From Lachnospiraceae bacterium (lineage in GTDB: Bacteria > Bacillota > Clostridia > Lachnospirales > Lachnospiraceae), in contig CABJBK010000001.1 of assembly GCA_902363825.1 (NCBI GenBank), positions 310,001 to 374,000 of the forward strand: DNA of 64,000 nt, in the 5' to 3' direction. Under the pieces are notes generated by a model. It was not told the DNA's origin. It ran no database searches and saw only the letters and a list, made by a program, of their open reading frames with translations. Of this stretch, positions 61,061 through 64,000 are shown piece after piece. Numbering within the stretch: position 1 is the first letter of the stretch; the number at the start of each line of letters is the position of its first letter. The translations under genes were made by a program, and so were the position numbers.

Positions 61061-64000
61061 ATGTCTAGAGCAAAACAGTCTATGGACGGTAACACCGCCG
61101 CAGCTCATGTAGCCTATGCGTTTACAGATGTTGCAGCAATTTACCCAATCACCCCGTCCAGCCCAATGGCAGATACTGTCGACCAGTGGTCAGCAGCAGG
61201 ACAGGAGAATATTTTCGGCAACCAGGTTAAGGTTGTAGAAATGGAATCAGAGGCGGGTGCTGCAGGTGCAGTTCACGGTTCTCTTGCCGCAGGTGCTTTA
61301 ACAACAACATTTACAGCTTCTCAGGGACTTTTACTTATGATCCCGAATATGTATAAAATCGCAGGTGAGCAGCTTCCTTGCGTATTTGACGTATCCGCGC
61401 GTACAGTTGCAACACAGTCACTGAACATCTTCGGTGATCACAGCGATGTTTACGCCTGTCGTCAGACCGGTTTCGCTATGTTATGCGAGACCAATCCGCA
61501 GGAAGTTATGGACTTAAGCCCGGTTGCACATCTTGCAACAATCGAAGGCAAAGTTCCGTTCATCAACTTCTTCGACGGATTCCGTACATCTCACGAGATC
61601 CAGAAGATCGAGAAATGGGATTACGCAGACTTAAAAGAAATGTGCAATATGGATGCAGTAAAAGAATTCCGTGCACATGCGCTGAATCCGGAACATCCGG
61701 CTATGCGTGGTTCTCATGAAAACGGAGACGTATTCTTCCAGCATCGTGAAGCATGTAACTCTGCTTATGATGCATTACCGGAAATCGTTTCCAAATACAT
61801 GAAGAAAGTAAACGAGAAATTAGGTACAGATTACGATTTGTTCAACTACTACGGAGCACCGGACGCAGAACGCGTTATCGTTGCTATGGGATCTATCAAC
61901 GACGTAGCAGAAGAAGTTATCGATTACCTGACCGCTAAGGGAGAAAAAGTCGGACTTGTTAAGGTTCGTTTATATCGTCCTTGGGTATCTGACGCATTCT
62001 TAAAGGCACTGCCGAAGACTGCTAAGAAGGTTGCTGTACTTGACAGAACAAAAGAGCCGGGTTCTCTTGGTGAGCCGTTATACCTTGATGTTGCTACCAC
62101 ACTTCGTGAAGCAGGTCTTGATACGGTTGTATTAACAGGCGGACGTTACGGCTTAGGTTCCAAAGACACTCCTCCATCATCTGTATTCGCAATCTACAAA
62201 GAATTAGAGAAGGATGCTCCGAAGGCAAGATTCACAGTAGGTATCGTCGATGACGTTACAAACTTAAGCTTACCGGAAGTAAAACCGGCTCCGATCACAG
62301 CTACTCCGGGTACTGTAGAATGTAAGTTCTGGGGACTTGGCGGAGATGGTACTGTAGGTGCAAACAAGAACTCAACCAAGATCATTGGTGATCATACCGA
62401 TAAATATATCCAGGCATACTTCCAGTATGACTCCAAAAAGACCGGTGGTGTTACCATTTCCCACTTGAGATTTGGTGATAAGCCGATCAGAAGCCCGTAT
62501 TACATCAACCAGGCAGACTTCGTAGCCTGTCATAACCCGGCTTATGTAAATCAGGGATTCAAGATGGTTCAGGATGTAAAACCGGGCGGAGTATTCATGA
62601 TCAACTGCCAGTGGAGTGATGAAGAATTAGAAGAGCATTTAAATGCAGAAGCTAAGAAATACATCGCTGACAACAACATCCAGCTTTACACCATCAACGC
62701 AATCGACAAGGCAATCGAAATCGGAATGGGCAAACGTACCAACACGATTCTCCAGTCCGCATTCTTCAAACTTGCAAACGTTATGCCGATCGAACAGGCT
62801 GTAGACTTCATGAAAGCTGCTGCAAAGAAATCCTATGGTAAGAAGGGTGATGCAGTCGTAGAAATGAACTACAAGGCAATCGATGCAGGTGTAGATGCAG
62901 TACATAAGGTAGAAGTACCGGCATCATGGGCAAACCCGGCAGCAGATGCTCCTGCAAAAGAGATCACAGGCCGTCCGGAAGTTGTTAAGATGGTAAATGA
63001 CCTTATGAGACCGATCTCCTTAATGGATGGTGACAGCCTTCCGGTTTCCGCATTTACAGAAAATCCGGATGGACAGTTCGAACTTGGTGCAGCTGCATAC
63101 GAGAAACGTGGTACAGCCGTAACAGTTCCGACCTGGGATGCAGAGAAATGTATCCAGTGTAACCAGTGTGCATTCGTATGTTCACATGCGACAATCCGTC
63201 CGTTTATGTTAGATGACGCAGAAGTAAAAGCTGCTCCGTCCAACATCAAACTTGCAGATACAAAGCCAAAAGCTGGCGAATACAAATACACCATGAGCGT
63301 ATCTCCGTTAGACTGTATGGGATGTGGCGAGTGTATCACTGTTTGTCCGGTTGGCGCAATCGAAATGGTTCCGCAGGAATCTCAGGCAGCAGAGCAGCCG
63401 GTATTCGATTATCTGGTAGCAAATGTTGGCAAGAAACCTGGCGTACCGGCAGACAACACCGTAAAGGGATCTCAGTTCAACCAGCCGCTGCTTGAGTTCT
63501 CAGGCTCCTGTGCAGGATGTGCAGAAACTTCTTACGCTCGTCTGATCACACAGCTGTTCGGTGAACATATGTATATTTCAAACGCAACAGGATGTTCTTC
63601 TATCTGGGGTGGTCCTGCAGCAACTTCACCGTACACAGTAAACAAAGACTCCAAACAGGGTCCGGCATGGGCAAACTCCTTATTCGAGGATAACGCTGAG
63701 CATGGCCTTGGTATGGAAATCGGACAGCAGGTTCTTCGTGACCAGGCTATCGCAAGCGCAAAGAAATGTGCTGAGTCCGACAAAGCTGGTGCTGAATTAA
63801 AAGCAGCATTCGCTAAATTTGAAGAAACAAAGAATGATACAAAAGCAAATACACCTGCAGCAAAAGATCTTATCGTAGAACTGGAGAAAGCAGCAGCAGC
63901 CGGATGCCCGGATGCAGCAGCAGCTCTGGAGAAGAAAGATTACCTTGCTAAGAAGTCTGTATGGATCTTCGGTGGTGACGGATGGGCTTACGATATCGGC
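61061..64000 (+). CDS. nifJ: Pyruvate:ferredoxin oxidoreductase (partial, 3' end outside window)
   Basis: The first 980 codons are present of an enzyme usually about 1,180 residues long. It oxidises pyruvate to acetyl-CoA and CO2 and reduces ferredoxin, the entry to butyrate and hydrogen metabolism in such anaerobes. The pyruvate-binding start AAIYPITPSSPMAD, two ferredoxin-type cluster motifs (CIQCNQCAFVC near residue 697 and CMGCGECITVC near residue 753), and the TPP-domain cluster start FSGSCAGCAETSYARL and ATGCSSIWGG are seen. TPP motif GDGWAYDIG is at the cut end. Codons are of the highly expressed style. AAAGGAGG precedes the ATG. Confidence 0.97.
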   Translation, partial: MSRAKQSMDGNTAAAHVAYAFTDVAAIYPITPSSPMADTVDQWSAAGQENIFGNQVKVVEMESEAGAAGAVHGSLAAGALTTTFTASQGLLLMIPNMYKIAGEQLPCVFDVSARTVATQSLNIFGDHSDVYACRQTGFAMLCETNPQEVMDLSPVAHLATIEGKVPFINFFDGFRTSHEIQKIEKWDYADLKEMCNMDAVKEFRAHALNPEHPAMRGSHENGDVFFQHREACNSAYDALPEIVSKYMKKVNEKLGTDYDLFNYYGAPDAERVIVAMGSINDVAEEVIDYLTAKGEKVGLVKVRLYRPWVSDAFLKALPKTAKKVAVLDRTKEPGSLGEPLYLDVATTLREAGLDTVVLTGGRYGLGSKDTPPSSVFAIYKELEKDAPKARFTVGIVDDVTNLSLPEVKPAPITATPGTVECKFWGLGGDGTVGANKNSTKIIGDHTDKYIQAYFQYDSKKTGGVTISHLRFGDKPIRSPYYINQADFVACHNPAYVNQGFKMVQDVKPGGVFMINCQWSDEELEEHLNAEAKKYIADNNIQLYTINAIDKAIEIGMGKRTNTILQSAFFKLANVMPIEQAVDFMKAAAKKSYGKKGDAVVEMNYKAIDAGVDAVHKVEVPASWANPAADAPAKEITGRPEVVKMVNDLMRPISLMDGDSLPVSAFTENPDGQFELGAAAYEKRGTAVTVPTWDAEKCIQCNQCAFVCSHATIRPFMLDDAEVKAAPSNIKLADTKPKAGEYKYTMSVSPLDCMGCGECITVCPVGAIEMVPQESQAAEQPVFDYLVANVGKKPGVPADNTVKGSQFNQPLLEFSGSCAGCAETSYARLITQLFGEHMYISNATGCSSIWGGPAATSPYTVNKDSKQGPAWANSLFEDNAEHGLGMEIGQQVLRDQAIASAKKCAESDKAGAELKAAFAKFEETKNDTKANTPAAKDLIVELEKAAAAGCPDAAAALEKKDYLAKKSVWIFGGDGWAYDIG

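Overview
The window looks like the chromosome of a motile, anaerobic, Gram-positive member of the Lachnospiraceae (Clostridia), most like the Roseburia/Agathobacter group. The evidence is: strong AGGAGG ribosome binding sites and sigma-A type promoters; an anaerobic class III ribonucleotide reductase; pyruvate:ferredoxin oxidoreductase; SpoVB- and YlmC-like sporulation-family genes; and motility or second-messenger genes (CheV, an HD-GYP protein, a FliD-like protein behind a sigma-28 promoter). The genus is an inference.

1-11.4 kb: the end of rlmN, then a PP2C phosphatase / PASTA kinase pair, rsgA, rpe and thiN in one tight run, followed by ychF, a YlmC-like gene, nrdR, an unknown gene, an isochorismatase-fold hydrolase, a YqeG-like HAD phosphatase, rpiB, efp and, convergent, a SpoVB-like flippase. 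11.5-24.7 kb: a NifS-like cysteine desulfurase, a PHP histidinol phosphatase, the glycolytic genes gap-pgk-tpiA-gpmI (strong high-expression codon bias), the purine genes purC-purF-purB, and an enolase gene without that bias. 24.8-31.3 kb: an M3 oligopeptidase, a two-subunit ThrE-like exporter, secG, rnr, smpB and the tmRNA gene ssrA, so the trans-translation partners SmpB, tmRNA and RNase R lie together.

31.3-43.8 kb is accessory DNA downstream of ssrA. A NUDIX gene is followed by an integrative mobilizable element of about 11.6 kb. Its left part carries a small gene, a two-component system and an ABC transporter. Its middle carries a MobA/MobL relaxase on the minus strand with a recognisable MobQ-type oriT. 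Its right part carries an excisionase-like gene, a divergently transcribed Xre repressor and a tyrosine integrase near the right end. Three points stand out. The last third of the relaxase gene also encodes, in another frame, a complete coiled-coil protein and the start of a second coiled-coil membrane protein. A 33-bp near-repeat lies in front of both the mob genes and int. Paired palindromic operators sit between the divergent xis and repressor genes.

43.8-64 kb is core chromosome again: a glycerophosphodiester phosphodiesterase, a 50-residue membrane protein, an HD-GYP protein, a C_GCAxxG_C_C protein, nrdD-nrdG with a small membrane protein, a second two-component system with a lipoprotein, cheV, a large acidic membrane protein, hisH-hisF, ung, the FliD-like gene, an ABC-F ATPase (minus strand) and the first 980 codons of nifJ. 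No CRISPR array, tRNA or rRNA gene was seen. All functions come from reading the sequence; no database search was run.
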